Positions 55,684-64,000 of a stretch of 64,000 bases of DNA are shown here, one piece after another. The notes under the pieces were generated by a model, which saw nothing but the letters and a program-made list of their open reading frames with translations, ran no database searches and was not told the DNA's origin. How positions within the stretch are numbered: the stretch's first letter is position 1; the number at the start of each line of letters is the position of its first letter. The translations under genes were made by a program, and so were the position numbers. Source of the DNA: Burkholderiales bacterium. Lineage in GTDB: Bacteria > Pseudomonadota > Gammaproteobacteria > Burkholderiales > Burkholderiaceae_C. The stretch lies in NCBI GenBank assembly GCA_016213325.1, contig JACRAY010000001.1:116836-180835 (forward strand). The letters run 5' to 3'.

Positions 55684-56160
55684 TCACGAGCGCCACCAGC
55701 CGTGGCGGCCGCGCCGCTCCATCAGCTCGCGCACCTTGGCCTGCTGCGCCGCATTCAGGCTGTCGTAGAAGTCGCCCAGCGCCGCAATCACTTCAGGGCT
55801 CTTGGCCTGCACCGCGGCGGTCTTCTCGTTGACGAGTGCCTGCGCCTTGCTGCGGTCGAACTTCTCGCCGGCAACCAGCGCCTTGGCCTGTTCGCGGGGG
55901 TAGGCGTTCTGCCCCACCAGGGCGGTGCGCTGTTCCTCGAGCTTGCCGGCCAGCACCGTGAGCTTGGCCTTCTGCTCGCCGTTCAGCTCGAGCCGCCCGG
56001 CGATGCGGTCGATGACCTTGTCGCGCACCCTGGCGCGTTCTTCCGTCGTCATCTTCGACCAGCCGTGGTGGTCGTGGCGATGGCCGCAGGCGGCGAGGCC
56101 GCCGAAGGCGATCGATGCGCCGAGCACGCCCAGCAGGGTGCGGCGAAGCCAGGTTCTCAT
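55684..56160 (-). CDS. Spy/CpxP-like envelope stress lipoprotein
   Basis: A 158-residue protein with a signal peptide ending in the lipobox-like GLAACG, followed by a histidine-rich HRHDHHGW stretch and helical LTxxQ-type repeats (LELNGEQKAKLTVL and LNAAQQAKVREL). The Spy/CpxP family buffers misfolded periplasmic proteins and dampens CpxA-type kinases, which fits the downstream regulator and kinase. Lipid anchoring and the His-rich start (possible metal binding) are unusual compared with Spy. Confidence 0.82.
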   Translation of the reverse strand: MRTWLRRTLLGVLGASIAFGGLAACGHRHDHHGWSKMTTEERARVRDKVIDRIAGRLELNGEQKAKLTVLAGKLEEQRTALVGQNAYPREQAKALVAGEKFDRSKAQALVNEKTAAVQAKSPEVIAALGDFYDSLNAAQQAKVRELMERRGRHGWWRS

Positions 56161-56272
56161 GGTGTTTCCTCGGGTGGGGTTGGACATGGCCTGCATCGTC
56201 GCGCCGGCGCCCGCAGGGATCATCGCGGCGGGGTATCGCTTCTTTTCGTTTTGTTTCGGCCCGCCGCGTAAG

Positions 56273-57154
56273 ATGGCGCCTCCGATGCCCGAGCAACCTC
56301 CCGAGCTGCGCGCCGCCAACCGGCGCAGCATCATCGCCATGTCGGCCGGCATGGCCAGCTTCGTCACCAACGATTCGCTCGTGAAGTACGTGAGCGAGTC
56401 GCTGCCCTCCTCGCAACTCATTTTCATGCGCGGCGTGTTCGCCACCCTGCTGGTGCTGGCCGTCGCCCATGCGCTGGGTGCCACGCGCCAGGCCGGCGCC
56501 TTGCTGGACCGGCGCGTGCTGCTGCGGGCAGGCTTCGACGCGCTCGCGACGGTCGTCTACCTCACCTCGCTGTTCCACCTGCCGATCGCCAATGCCACGG
56601 CGATCAACATGGCCACGCCGCTTGTCATCACGCTGATGGCGGTGCTGCTGTTCGACGAGAAGGTGCGCTTGGGGCGTTGGCTCGCCATCGCAGTCGGCTT
56701 TGCAGGGGTGCTGCTGATCGTGCAGCCGACGCCTGCCTCCTTCAACGCGTATGCCATCCTGTGCCTGCTGGGCACGGTGCTGCATGCAGCGCGCGACTTG
56801 ACGACACGCACGATCCACCGCGGGATTCCCACCGTCCTGGTGACGCTCAGTACGGCGGTCGCGGTCACCATGCTCTCCGGCGCCTGGGGCCTGTTCCAGG
56901 ACTGGCAGCCCATGAGCGCCGCGCAACTCGGGCTGCTCGCGCTTGCCGGCGTGTTCCTGTCGGGCGGCTATTTCCTGCTGACGGTGGCCATGCGCAATGG
57001 CGAGATGAGCCTGGTGGCGCCGTTCCGCTACACCGGGCTGCTGTTCGCGCTGGTGATCGGATTCGTCGTGTGGGGTGACGTGCCGAATGCCGTCGCCTTC
57101 TCAGGCATCGCGTTGCTTGCCGGGGCCGGGCTCTACGTGCTGCGCGCGCGCTAG
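56273..57154 (+). CDS. DMT-superfamily (EamA) transporter
   Basis: A ten-helix membrane carrier of about 293 residues (ATG at 56273; an in-frame ATG at 56285 is also possible). Repeats begin at MSAGMASFVTNDSLVKYV and ILCLLGTVLHAARDLTTR. It resembles S-adenosylmethionine/riboflavin-type EamA carriers only in general outline, so the substrate is unknown. Its 3' end overlaps the convergent aldo/keto reductase gene by four bases. Confidence 0.86.
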   Translation: MAPPMPEQPPELRAANRRSIIAMSAGMASFVTNDSLVKYVSESLPSSQLIFMRGVFATLLVLAVAHALGATRQAGALLDRRVLLRAGFDALATVVYLTSLFHLPIANATAINMATPLVITLMAVLLFDEKVRLGRWLAIAVGFAGVLLIVQPTPASFNAYAILCLLGTVLHAARDLTTRTIHRGIPTVLVTLSTAVAVTMLSGAWGLFQDWQPMSAAQLGLLALAGVFLSGGYFLLTVAMRNGEMSLVAPFRYTGLLFALVIGFVVWGDVPNAVAFSGIALLAGAGLYVLRAR

Positions 57155-58161
57155 TCGCCGGGGAACTCTTCGGTGTCGACTTCGCTACGCGCCTGCGCGT
57201 TGTAGCGGTTGCCGCGCACCGTGTCGTGGTTGATGTGCGCTTCGAGGCGCGCCAGGAGGCCCGGCGGGAGCTTCACCCCGGCTGCAGCGATGTCTTCGTG
57301 CAGGTGATCGACGCGGGTCGTGCCCGGGATGGGGATGATGTGCTCGCCCTTGTGCAGCAGCCAGGCGAGTGCCAGTTGCGCAGGCGTGCACCCTGCTTCC
57401 CGCGCCAGGGCCTTGTAACCCGCCAGCAGTTCCAGGTTGGCGGCGTAGTTCGCGGGCTCGAAGCGCGGCATGCCGCGGCGGATGTCCTTGGCTTCGAGTG
57501 CTGCCACGTCATGCAGCGCATCGCACAGGAAGCCGCGCGCGACGGGGCTGAAGGCCACGAAGGCGATGCCGAGTTCGCGGCAGGTGTCCAGCACGGCGAT
57601 CTCGGGGTTGCGCGTCCACAGCGAATACTCGGTCTGCACGGCGGTGATCGGGTGCTCGGCGTGGGCTTTGCAGATCGTGGCGGCCGACACCTCCGACAGG
57701 CCGATGGTGCGCACCTTGCCCTGCTCCACCAGCCGGCCCAATGCGCCGACGCTCTCTTCCACCGGCACCTTCTTGTCCCAGCGGTGCAGGTAGTACAGGT
57801 CGATCACTTCGGTCTGCAGGCGGCGCAGGCTGTCTTCGCAATTGCGCACGAGCGACTCGGGCCTGCCGTCGATCACACGCCGCGCCACGCCGTCGTCGCC
57901 GGTCACCCCGCCCAGGCCACCCTTGCTGGCCAGGGTGAACTTGCGGCGGTGCGGCTTCATCACGCGGCCGACCAGGGTCTCGTTCGCGCCGAAGCCGTAC
58001 AGCGCGGCCGTGTCGAACATCGTCACCCCGGCATCCAGCGCGGCCAGCAGCAGCCGCTCGGCATCTTCCGCCGGCGGCGGCGTGCCGTAGGCGTGCGACA
58101 GGTTCATGCAGCCGAGGCTGATCTCCGAAACGGCAAAAGCCCCGATGCGCCTCGGCTTCAC
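57151..58161 (-). CDS. Aldo/keto reductase
   Basis: A 336-residue NADPH-dependent oxidoreductase with the barrel motifs VTMFDTAALYGFGANE (catalytic Asp and Tyr), LASKGGLGG (Lys) and IDLYYLHRWD (His). The C-terminal cofactor segment is IPIPGTTRVDHLHED. GTG at 58161 overlaps the ligC stop (GTGA), so it is the last gene of the lig run. A link to aromatic aldehydes in lignin-derived compounds is possible but unproved. Confidence 0.88.
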   Translation of the reverse strand: MKPRRIGAFAVSEISLGCMNLSHAYGTPPPAEDAERLLLAALDAGVTMFDTAALYGFGANETLVGRVMKPHRRKFTLASKGGLGGVTGDDGVARRVIDGRPESLVRNCEDSLRRLQTEVIDLYYLHRWDKKVPVEESVGALGRLVEQGKVRTIGLSEVSAATICKAHAEHPITAVQTEYSLWTRNPEIAVLDTCRELGIAFVAFSPVARGFLCDALHDVAALEAKDIRRGMPRFEPANYAANLELLAGYKALAREAGCTPAQLALAWLLHKGEHIIPIPGTTRVDHLHEDIAAAGVKLPPGLLARLEAHINHDTVRGNRYNAQARSEVDTEEFPGD

Positions 58162-59111
58162 GACAACTGCTGCTCCAGCTGGTGCAGCACCTCGTAGCAC
58201 GGCAGCACCTGCCGCACGCTGGCGTTGGGCTCGCGGCCTTCGCGGATGGCGGCGATGAACTCACGGTCCTGCAGCTCGATCCCGTTCATCGACACGTCGA
58301 CCTTGGACACGTCGAGCTTCTCGTCCTTGCCGTTGAACAGGTCGTCGTAGCGGGCGATGTAGGTGGCCGTGTCGCCGATGTAGCGGAAGAAGGTGCCCAG
58401 CGGCCCTTCGTTGTTGAACGACAGCGACAGCGTGCAGATGGCGCCGTTCTCGGCCTTCAGCTGGATGCTCATGTCCATGGCGATGCCCAGCACCGGGTGG
58501 ATCGGCCCCTGCACCGCGTTGGCCTTCACCACGCGGCTGCGCGTCTGGTACTGGAACAGGTCCACCGTGTGCGCGGCGTGGTGCCACAGCAGGTGGTCGG
58601 TCCAGCTGCGCGGCTGGCCCAGCGCGTTCATGTTGGTGCGGCGGAAGAAGTACGTCTGCACGTCCATCTGGTGGATGTTGAGCTCGCCCGCCACGATGCG
58701 CTGGCGCACGTACTGGTGGCTCGGGTTGAAGCGGCGCGTGTGGCCGCACATGGCCACCAGCCCGGTCTTCTCCTGCTCGGCCACCACGGCCTGGCCGTCG
58801 GCCAGCTTGTCGCACAGCGGGATCTCGGCCTGCACGTGCTTGCCGGCCCTCAGGCAGGCGATCGATTGCTCCGCATGCATCTGCGTGGGCGTGCACAGGA
58901 TCACCGCATCCACGTCGGCGCGCGCCAGCGTCTCGTCGAGTTCCGTGGTCACGTGAGCGATGCCGTACCTGGCCGCGACTTCCTTCGTCTTGTCCAGCTC
59001 GCGGCCGATCACCGAAGTGACTTTCACGCCGTCAATCAGCTTCAGCGCATCCAGGTGCTTCTGGCCGAAAGCGCCGGCACCGGCCAGCGCCACGTTGATC
59101 GGTTTCGTCAT
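58158..59111 (-). CDS. ligC: 4-carboxy-2-hydroxymuconate-6-semialdehyde dehydrogenase
   Basis: Oxidises CHMS hemiacetal, the LigAB product, to 2-pyrone-4,6-dicarboxylate with NADP+. The 317-residue Gfo/Idh/MocA-fold protein begins VALAGAGAFGQKHLDAL and has the sugar-dehydrogenase-like EIPLCDKL (Lys) and a C-terminal beta-sheet domain. Length and the HTRRFNPSHQYVR segment match LigC/PmdC. It follows ligB by one base and overlaps the aldo/keto reductase gene. Confidence 0.92.
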   Translation of the reverse strand: MTKPINVALAGAGAFGQKHLDALKLIDGVKVTSVIGRELDKTKEVAARYGIAHVTTELDETLARADVDAVILCTPTQMHAEQSIACLRAGKHVQAEIPLCDKLADGQAVVAEQEKTGLVAMCGHTRRFNPSHQYVRQRIVAGELNIHQMDVQTYFFRRTNMNALGQPRSWTDHLLWHHAAHTVDLFQYQTRSRVVKANAVQGPIHPVLGIAMDMSIQLKAENGAICTLSLSFNNEGPLGTFFRYIGDTATYIARYDDLFNGKDEKLDVSKVDVSMNGIELQDREFIAAIREGREPNASVRQVLPCYEVLHQLEQQLS

Positions 59112-59112
59112 T

Positions 59113-59967
<855 letters not shown>

Positions 59968-60342
59968 TTACTTCCTTCCCCATTGCGGATCGCGGCCGCC
60001 GTTGATCATCATGTCGCGGTACTCTTCTTCCGACATGCCGGTCATGGAGCCGGCCATCTGCTGGAAGCTCTTGCCGTCGGTGGCGCCGATCTTCGCCAGG
60101 AAGTAGATGTTGCCGCCCAGCTGTATGCAGCGGTTCAGGTCGCGCGCCAGCACGGCCTGCTTCTGGTCCTCGGTCATCGGCCACTCGTCGAGGTAGGCGC
60201 GCTCGTCGCGCTTGAAGCGCTCGCGGTTGGCGGCCTTCATCAGCGACATGCAGAACTGGTTGAGCCAGTAACCCATGCGGCTTTGCTCGGCGTCGAAGAT
60301 GGTGGTGCCGGGGACGTTCTTGTATGGCTTGTCGAGCGGCAT
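59968..60342 (-). CDS. ligA: Protocatechuate 4,5-dioxygenase alpha subunit
   Basis: A 124-residue helical subunit that completes the LigB active site. It has NVPGTTIFDAEQSRMGYWLN near the start and LGGNIYFLAKIGATDG later. It starts two bases after the ligI stop and is followed directly by ligB, so alpha and beta are made in equal amounts. It is clearly distinct in sequence from the LigA-type protein at 52876. Confidence 0.93.
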   Translation of the reverse strand: MPLDKPYKNVPGTTIFDAEQSRMGYWLNQFCMSLMKAANRERFKRDERAYLDEWPMTEDQKQAVLARDLNRCIQLGGNIYFLAKIGATDGKSFQQMAGSMTGMSEEEYRDMMINGGRDPQWGRK

Positions 60343-60344
60343 CG

Positions 60345-61250
60345 TCAGCTCCAGTACAAACGGGTCGGGTTGTCGACCAGCAGCTTGCGCTGCAGTTCGG
60401 GCGTGGTGGAGATGTGCGGGATGAAGTCCACCAGCAGGCCGTCGTCGGGCATGTGGTCCTTCAGGTTCGGGTGCGGCCAGTCGGTGCCCCACAGCACGCG
60501 GTCGGGGAAGGTGTCGACGACCTTCTTCGCGAACGGCACCACGTCGCGGTAGGCGGCCTGCTCGCCGTCGAGGGCTCGCGGGCCCGTCACCGACAGCCGC
60601 TCGGGGCAGCTCACCTTGCTCCACACCTTGGGGTGCTCGCGCATGAACTTCAGGAACAGCTCGAACTCGGGCCCGTCCACCGGCTTCGTCACGTCGGGCC
60701 GGCCCATGTGGTCCACCACCACGGTGGTCGGCAGGCTGGTGAAGAAGTCCCACAGCTCGGGCAGGTCGACCGCTTCGAAATAGATCACGACGTGCCAGCC
60801 GAGCGGCGCGATGCGCGCGGCGATTTCCATCAGTTCGTCCTTCGGGGTGAAGTCCACCAGCCGCTTGACGAAGTTGAAGCGCACGCCGCGCACGCCGGCT
60901 TCGTGCATCTCGCGCAACTCGGCGTCGGTGACGCTGCGCCGGACGGTCACCACGCCGCGCGCCTTGCCGTTGGAAGACTTCAGAGCGTCGATCAGCGCAC
61001 GGTTGTCGGCGCCGTGGCAGGTGGCCTGCACGATGACGTTCCTGTCGAAGCCCAGGTGGTCGCGCAGCGCGAACAGTTGCTCCTTGCTGGCATCGCAAGG
61101 CGTGTACTTGCGCTCCGGCGCGAACGGGAACAGGCGGCCGGGGCCGAACACGTGGCAGTGCGCATCGACGCTGCCGGGCGGCACCTTGAACTTCGGATTG
61201 CAGGGTTCGGCGTACCAGTCGAGCCAGCCGGGAGTCTTGGTGAATTCCAT
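60345..61250 (-). CDS. ligI: 2-pyrone-4,6-dicarboxylate hydrolase
   Basis: Hydrolyses PDC to 4-oxalomesaconate. The 301-residue amidohydrolase-fold protein has the metal-site motif VDAHCHVFGPGRLFPF near residue 28 and the conserved VLWGTDWPHPNLKDHMPD near the C-terminus, both typical of LigI. The ATG at 61250 was chosen because it lies one base after the ligK stop; the upstream open frame is antisense of ligK. Part of the J-K-I-A-B-C run. Confidence 0.93.
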   Translation of the reverse strand: MEFTKTPGWLDWYAEPCNPKFKVPPGSVDAHCHVFGPGRLFPFAPERKYTPCDASKEQLFALRDHLGFDRNVIVQATCHGADNRALIDALKSSNGKARGVVTVRRSVTDAELREMHEAGVRGVRFNFVKRLVDFTPKDELMEIAARIAPLGWHVVIYFEAVDLPELWDFFTSLPTTVVVDHMGRPDVTKPVDGPEFELFLKFMREHPKVWSKVSCPERLSVTGPRALDGEQAAYRDVVPFAKKVVDTFPDRVLWGTDWPHPNLKDHMPDDGLLVDFIPHISTTPELQRKLLVDNPTRLYWS

Positions 61251-61251
61251 C

Positions 61252-61935
61252 TCAATCCATATATCGCAGGCCGGCTTTTTCCAGGCCCTCGCGCATCTTG
61301 TACATGTCGAGGCCCAGCACGCCCGAGGCGAGCCTGGCGCGCTTTTCGCCTTCGTTCGCTTCGCGCGCGGTCGCGGCTTCGAGCGCCTTCTTCGCCTGCG
61401 CAGCGGGCACGCAGACGACGCCATCGTCGTCGGCCACGATCACGTCGCCCGGATGCACCAGCGCGTCGGCGCAGACCACCGGGATGTTCACCGAGCCAAG
61501 CGTCGCCTTCACCGTGCCCTTGGCGCTGATTGCCTTGCTCCACACCGGGAACTGCATTTCGGTGAGCGTCTTCACGTCGCGGCAGCCCGCGTCGATGACC
61601 AGCGCCAGCGCGCCACGCGCCTGGAACGAGGTGGCCAGCAGGTCGCCGAAGTACCCGTCGGTGCACGGCGCCGTGACGGCCGCCACGACGATGTCGCCGG
61701 GCTGGATCTGCTCGGCCACGACGTGCATCATCCAGTTGTCGCCCGGGTGCAGCAGCACCGTGACGGCCGTGCCCGAGACCTGCACCCCCGGGTAGATGGG
61801 CCGCATGTAGGTGTTCATCAGGCCCACGCGGCCCATGGCCTCGTGCACGGTGGCCGACCCGAAGCGCGCCAGCTGGTTGGCCACTTCCGCGTCAGCGCGG
61901 TTGATCTTGCGGTGGACTACGCCGATTTCATACAT
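61252..61935 (-). CDS. ligK: 4-carboxy-4-hydroxy-2-oxoadipate aldolase / oxaloacetate decarboxylase
   Basis: Splits CHA into pyruvate and oxaloacetate, the last pathway step. The 227-residue RraA-family protein has [15 protein letters not shown], the metal/substrate loop PGDIVVAAV and the [17 protein letters not shown] segment with conserved Arg and Asp of the HMG/CHA aldolase group. It is preceded by a 137-base gap holding a long inverted repeat and followed by ligI one base later. Confidence 0.93.
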   Translation of the reverse strand: MYEIGVVHRKINRADAEVANQLARFGSATVHEAMGRVGLMNTYMRPIYPGVQVSGTAVTVLLHPGDNWMMHVVAEQIQPGDIVVAAVTAPCTDGYFGDLLATSFQARGALALVIDAGCRDVKTLTEMQFPVWSKAISAKGTVKATLGSVNIPVVCADALVHPGDVIVADDDGVVCVPAAQAKKALEAATAREANEGEKRARLASGVLGLDMYKMREGLEKAGLRYMD

Positions 61936-61965
61936 AGGTGATTCCTCATCTTCCTGCGGGGAAAA

Positions 61966-62060
61966 GAACGCAGAAGACGCAGAAAGAAATACAGAAGACG
62001 CAGAAGGAATTCAAAGGTCTTTTCTGCGTCTTTTGAATTTCTTCTGCGTCTTCTGCGTTC
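61966..62060. repeat. Long near-perfect inverted repeat with internal AGACGCAGAA motifs
   Basis: The outer 19 bases (61966-61984) are exactly inverted at 62042-62060, and pairing continues with few mismatches for about 40 bases per arm around a short loop. The unit GACGCAGAA appears twice per arm. Base composition is far lower in GC than the flanking genes. It lies between ligJ and ligK and would form a long hairpin in the operon transcript. It could be an imported repeat element or an attenuator/processing site. Confidence 0.85.
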
Positions 62061-62072
62061 CATTCCATGCCT

Positions 62073-63107
62073 TCAGCTACCACGTGCCTTCAGTCTCGCA
62101 TCGAGTCGCGGAAACACTCGCCGCGTATTGCCCTCGAAAATCGCATGCCGGTCCTCGGCCGACAGCCGCTCGCAGGCATCGATGTAGCGCTTGGTGTCGT
62201 CGTAATAGTGGCCCGTGCCCGGGTCGATGCCGCGCACCGCGCCGATCATCTCGGAGGCGAACAGCACGTTCTTCACGGGGATCACGGTGTTCAGCAGGTC
62301 GATGCCCGGCTGGTGGTACACGCAGGTGTCGAAAAAGATGTTGTTCATCACGTGCGTGTCCAGCAGCGGCTTCTTCATCTCCTGCGCCAGCCCGCGGAAG
62401 CGCCCCCAGTGGTAAGGCACCGCACCGCCGCCGTGCGGGATGAGGAAACGCAAGGTCGGGAAGTCCTTGAACAGGTCGCCCTGCACGCACTGCATGAAGG
62501 CGGTGGTATCGGCGTTCAGGTAGTGCGCGCCCGTCGTATGGAAGCACGCGTTGCACGACGTCGACACGTGGATCATCGCCGGCACGTCGTACTCGACCAT
62601 CTTCTCGTAGATCGGGTACCACCACTTGTCGGTGAGCGGCGGCTCCTTCCAGTGGCCCCCCGACGGGTCGGGGTTCAGGTTGATGCCGACGGCGCCGTAT
62701 TCCTCGATGCACTTCACCATCTCGGGGATGCAGGTCTTCGGGTCGACGCCGGGCGACTGCGGCAGCATGGCCACCGGCACGAAGTGGTCGGGGAACAGCT
62801 TCGACACGCGGAAGCACAGCTCGTTGCAGATCGCTGCCCACGTGCTCGACACGTTGAAGTCGCCGATGTGGTGCGCCATGAAACTCGCGCGCGGCGAAAA
62901 CAGCGTCATGTCGTTGCCGCGCTCCTTCATCAGGCGCAGCTGGTTGTTGACGATCGACTCGCTGAGGTCGTCGTCGCTGATCTTCAAGTCCGACACCTTC
63001 GGCATGGCGGCCGGGTCCTTGATGCCCGCGATCTGGCGGTCGCGCCATTCGCCCAGCGCAGGCGGCGCGGTGGTGTAGTGGCCGTGGCAATCGATGATGA
63101 GGCTCAT
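62073..63107 (-). CDS. ligJ: 4-oxalomesaconate hydratase
   Basis: Hydrates 4-oxalomesaconate (after tautomerisation) to CHA. The 344-residue amidohydrolase-fold protein starts SLIIDCHGHYTTAPPALGEW, has the metal-site histidine in MIHVSTSCN and FLIPHGGGAVPYHWGRF, and ends with the conserved LFASEMIGAVRGIDP segment, matching LigJ. The ATG at 63107 follows AAGGA. It precedes ligK across the inverted repeat. Confidence 0.92.
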   Translation of the reverse strand: MSLIIDCHGHYTTAPPALGEWRDRQIAGIKDPAAMPKVSDLKISDDDLSESIVNNQLRLMKERGNDMTLFSPRASFMAHHIGDFNVSSTWAAICNELCFRVSKLFPDHFVPVAMLPQSPGVDPKTCIPEMVKCIEEYGAVGINLNPDPSGGHWKEPPLTDKWWYPIYEKMVEYDVPAMIHVSTSCNACFHTTGAHYLNADTTAFMQCVQGDLFKDFPTLRFLIPHGGGAVPYHWGRFRGLAQEMKKPLLDTHVMNNIFFDTCVYHQPGIDLLNTVIPVKNVLFASEMIGAVRGIDPGTGHYYDDTKRYIDACERLSAEDRHAIFEGNTRRVFPRLDARLKARGS

Positions 63108-63127
63108 GGGGGTCCTTCGTTGCGGGC

Positions 63128-63817
63128 TCAGGCGCTTTGCATGCCGTGCCGTTGCTTGGCCGCCGCCACCGCAGGCGACGCCATGAAAGCGAGCAGCTGC
63201 CGCACCGCGGGCTGCCGTTGCGAGGTGGCGCACACGGCGCCCGAGAAAATGGTCGTGATCTGGATCGCAGGCGGTAGGGGGCCGACCACGTCTATGCCCG
63301 GCACGTTGACCAGCTCGCTCAGCTGCTGGAAGCCGAGCGCCACATCGCCTTTTGCGACCAGCGATGCGACCGGCACGCCCGCCGGCGCCTGCACGATGCG
63401 CTGCTTCACCTGGCCTGCGATGCCCCAGCGCTCGAACAGCTCCAGCAGCGCCGTGCCGCTCGGCCCGGTGGAGTACCCGATGGTGGGCGCAGCCAGCACC
63501 GCTTGCTTCACCGCTTCTTCCGACGAAATGTCCGGGTGTGCACTGCCCGCACGAACGGCCACCGACACGCCGGAGCGCACCAGGTCGACGCGGCTGCCCG
63601 CGACGGCACTGCCCGCTTCCACCAGCTTGGCGATGGCATGGGACGCAAGCACCACCACGTCGAAGGCTTCGCCCGCCTGCACGCGCCTGGCCGCGTCGAC
63701 GCCGCCCACCGATTCGAAGACCACGGTGACGCCTTCGAGCCGCTCGTAATCGGCCGACAGCTCCGCCAGCAGCTGGCGGGTGGCCATCGAGGAAATGCCC
63801 TTGATCACCTGCGACAT
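63128..63817 (-). CDS. ModA-like substrate-binding-domain protein without signal peptide
   Basis: A 229-residue protein with the molybdate/solute-binding fold (VVFESVGGVDAARRVQAGEA and IGYSTGPSGTALLELFERWG). It starts MSQVIKGISSMATRQLLAEL with no hydrophobic signal, so it should stay in the cytoplasm. It lies 20 bases upstream of ligJ and is likely cotranscribed with it. A cytoplasmic sensing or scavenging role for a pathway metabolite is possible; the function is unknown. Confidence 0.75.
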   Translation of the reverse strand: MSQVIKGISSMATRQLLAELSADYERLEGVTVVFESVGGVDAARRVQAGEAFDVVVLASHAIAKLVEAGSAVAGSRVDLVRSGVSVAVRAGSAHPDISSEEAVKQAVLAAPTIGYSTGPSGTALLELFERWGIAGQVKQRIVQAPAGVPVASLVAKGDVALGFQQLSELVNVPGIDVVGPLPPAIQITTIFSGAVCATSQRQPAVRQLLAFMASPAVAAAKQRHGMQSA

Positions 63818-63843
63818 TGGTAGACGTTGGTTTCTATAGAGAC

Positions 63844-64000
63844 TCAGATCGGCTCCAGGACCAGCTTGGCCGCCATCTGCACCACCCGGTCTCGCACCGT
63901 CGGGATGCCCAGGGGCCGCTCGCCCCCGTCTGCCTTGGGAATGGAGGCGCGCCGTACGACTTGCGCCCCGTACTCGCCCGCGCGCAGCACCTCAGCCAGC
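63844..64000 (-). pseudogene. Truncated group II intron reverse transcriptase (LtrA type) fragment
   Basis: The minus strand encodes [20 protein letters not shown] then [16 protein letters not shown] and a TGA at 63846-63844. This is the RT domain 1-2 region of group II intron proteins, where LEPIFE normally continues into the palm with YADD. Here it ends abruptly at LEPI, so the gene is broken at its 3' side. The 5' part runs off the window. The remnant lies 26 bases upstream of the ModA-like gene start. Confidence 0.85.

Noticed and set aside
61966..62060. CRISPR-like array
   Set aside because: The repeated GACGCAGAA units are inverted arms of one hairpin, not direct repeats with uniform spacers.

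Overview
The window reads as a compact stretch of chromosome from a GC-rich betaproteobacterium. Burkholderiales, most likely Comamonadaceae, is my inference. It rests on a surE-pcm-nlpD-rpoS block, dnaG-rpoD with a long RpoD N-terminus, EarP plus an Arg32-type EF-P, a phasin gene, a Bug-family solute receptor and a protocatechuate 4,5-cleavage (lig/pmd) cluster. No gene-free gap reaches 300 bases. The longest gaps are 18548-18839 (292 bases), 48183-48442 (260 bases) and 37182-37374 (193 bases).

Layout. 1-2.1 kb: phosphoenolpyruvate synthase (cut by the window edge) divergent from its regulator ppsR. 2.1-4.9 kb: ahpC-ahpF and bacterioferritin. 4.9-8.5 kb: an iron block with a TonB-dependent siderophore receptor, piuC, bfd and hemP, with two Fur-box-like sites. 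8.5-15 kb: a BI-1 family membrane protein, then a seven-gene minus-strand run surE-pcm-nlpD-rpoS-exonuclease-rlmD ending at a shared terminator. 15-18.6 kb: quinone oxidoreductase, tRNA-His, ppiD, tRNA-Val, hupB. 18.8-25.2 kb: a tartrate-dehydrogenase-like gene translationally coupled to a haloacetate-dehalogenase-like hydrolase, a divergent LysR regulator, then uvrC-pgsA-EamA. 25.2-37.2 kb: earP-efp, DUF3445 and AEC transporter genes, a LOG protein, an ion permease-ghrB-rmuC-MFS run, and a histone-deacetylase-like/thioesterase/nitroreductase run. 37.2-46.3 kb: phasin with paired operators, a patatin lipoprotein, an Fe3+-binding protein, an SDR, gamma-glutamyltransferase, a YihY protein, a Bug receptor and an acyl-CoA synthetase. 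46.4-50.9 kb: dnaG and rpoD with a structured leader between them. 50.9-64 kb: an aromatic-catabolism region.

The aromatic region carries ligJ, ligK, ligI, ligA, ligB and ligC in one direction. Together these take protocatechuate through CHMS, PDC and oxalomesaconate to pyruvate and oxaloacetate. No LigU-type tautomerase and no dedicated regulator is visible in the window. A second, complete LigAB-type dioxygenase lies about 6 kb downstream, separated by a Spy/two-component operon. A long near-perfect inverted repeat sits between ligJ and ligK. A truncated group II intron reverse transcriptase lies at the cluster's upstream end, at the window edge.

I found no CRISPR array, prophage, intact insertion sequence or rRNA. 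Most of the window is ordinary core genome. The observations best worth following up are the group II intron remnant beside the lig cluster, the inverted repeat inside it, the duplicated LigAB, the complete fluoroacetate-dehalogenase residue set, the dnaG-rpoD leader and the paired operators around the phasin promoter.
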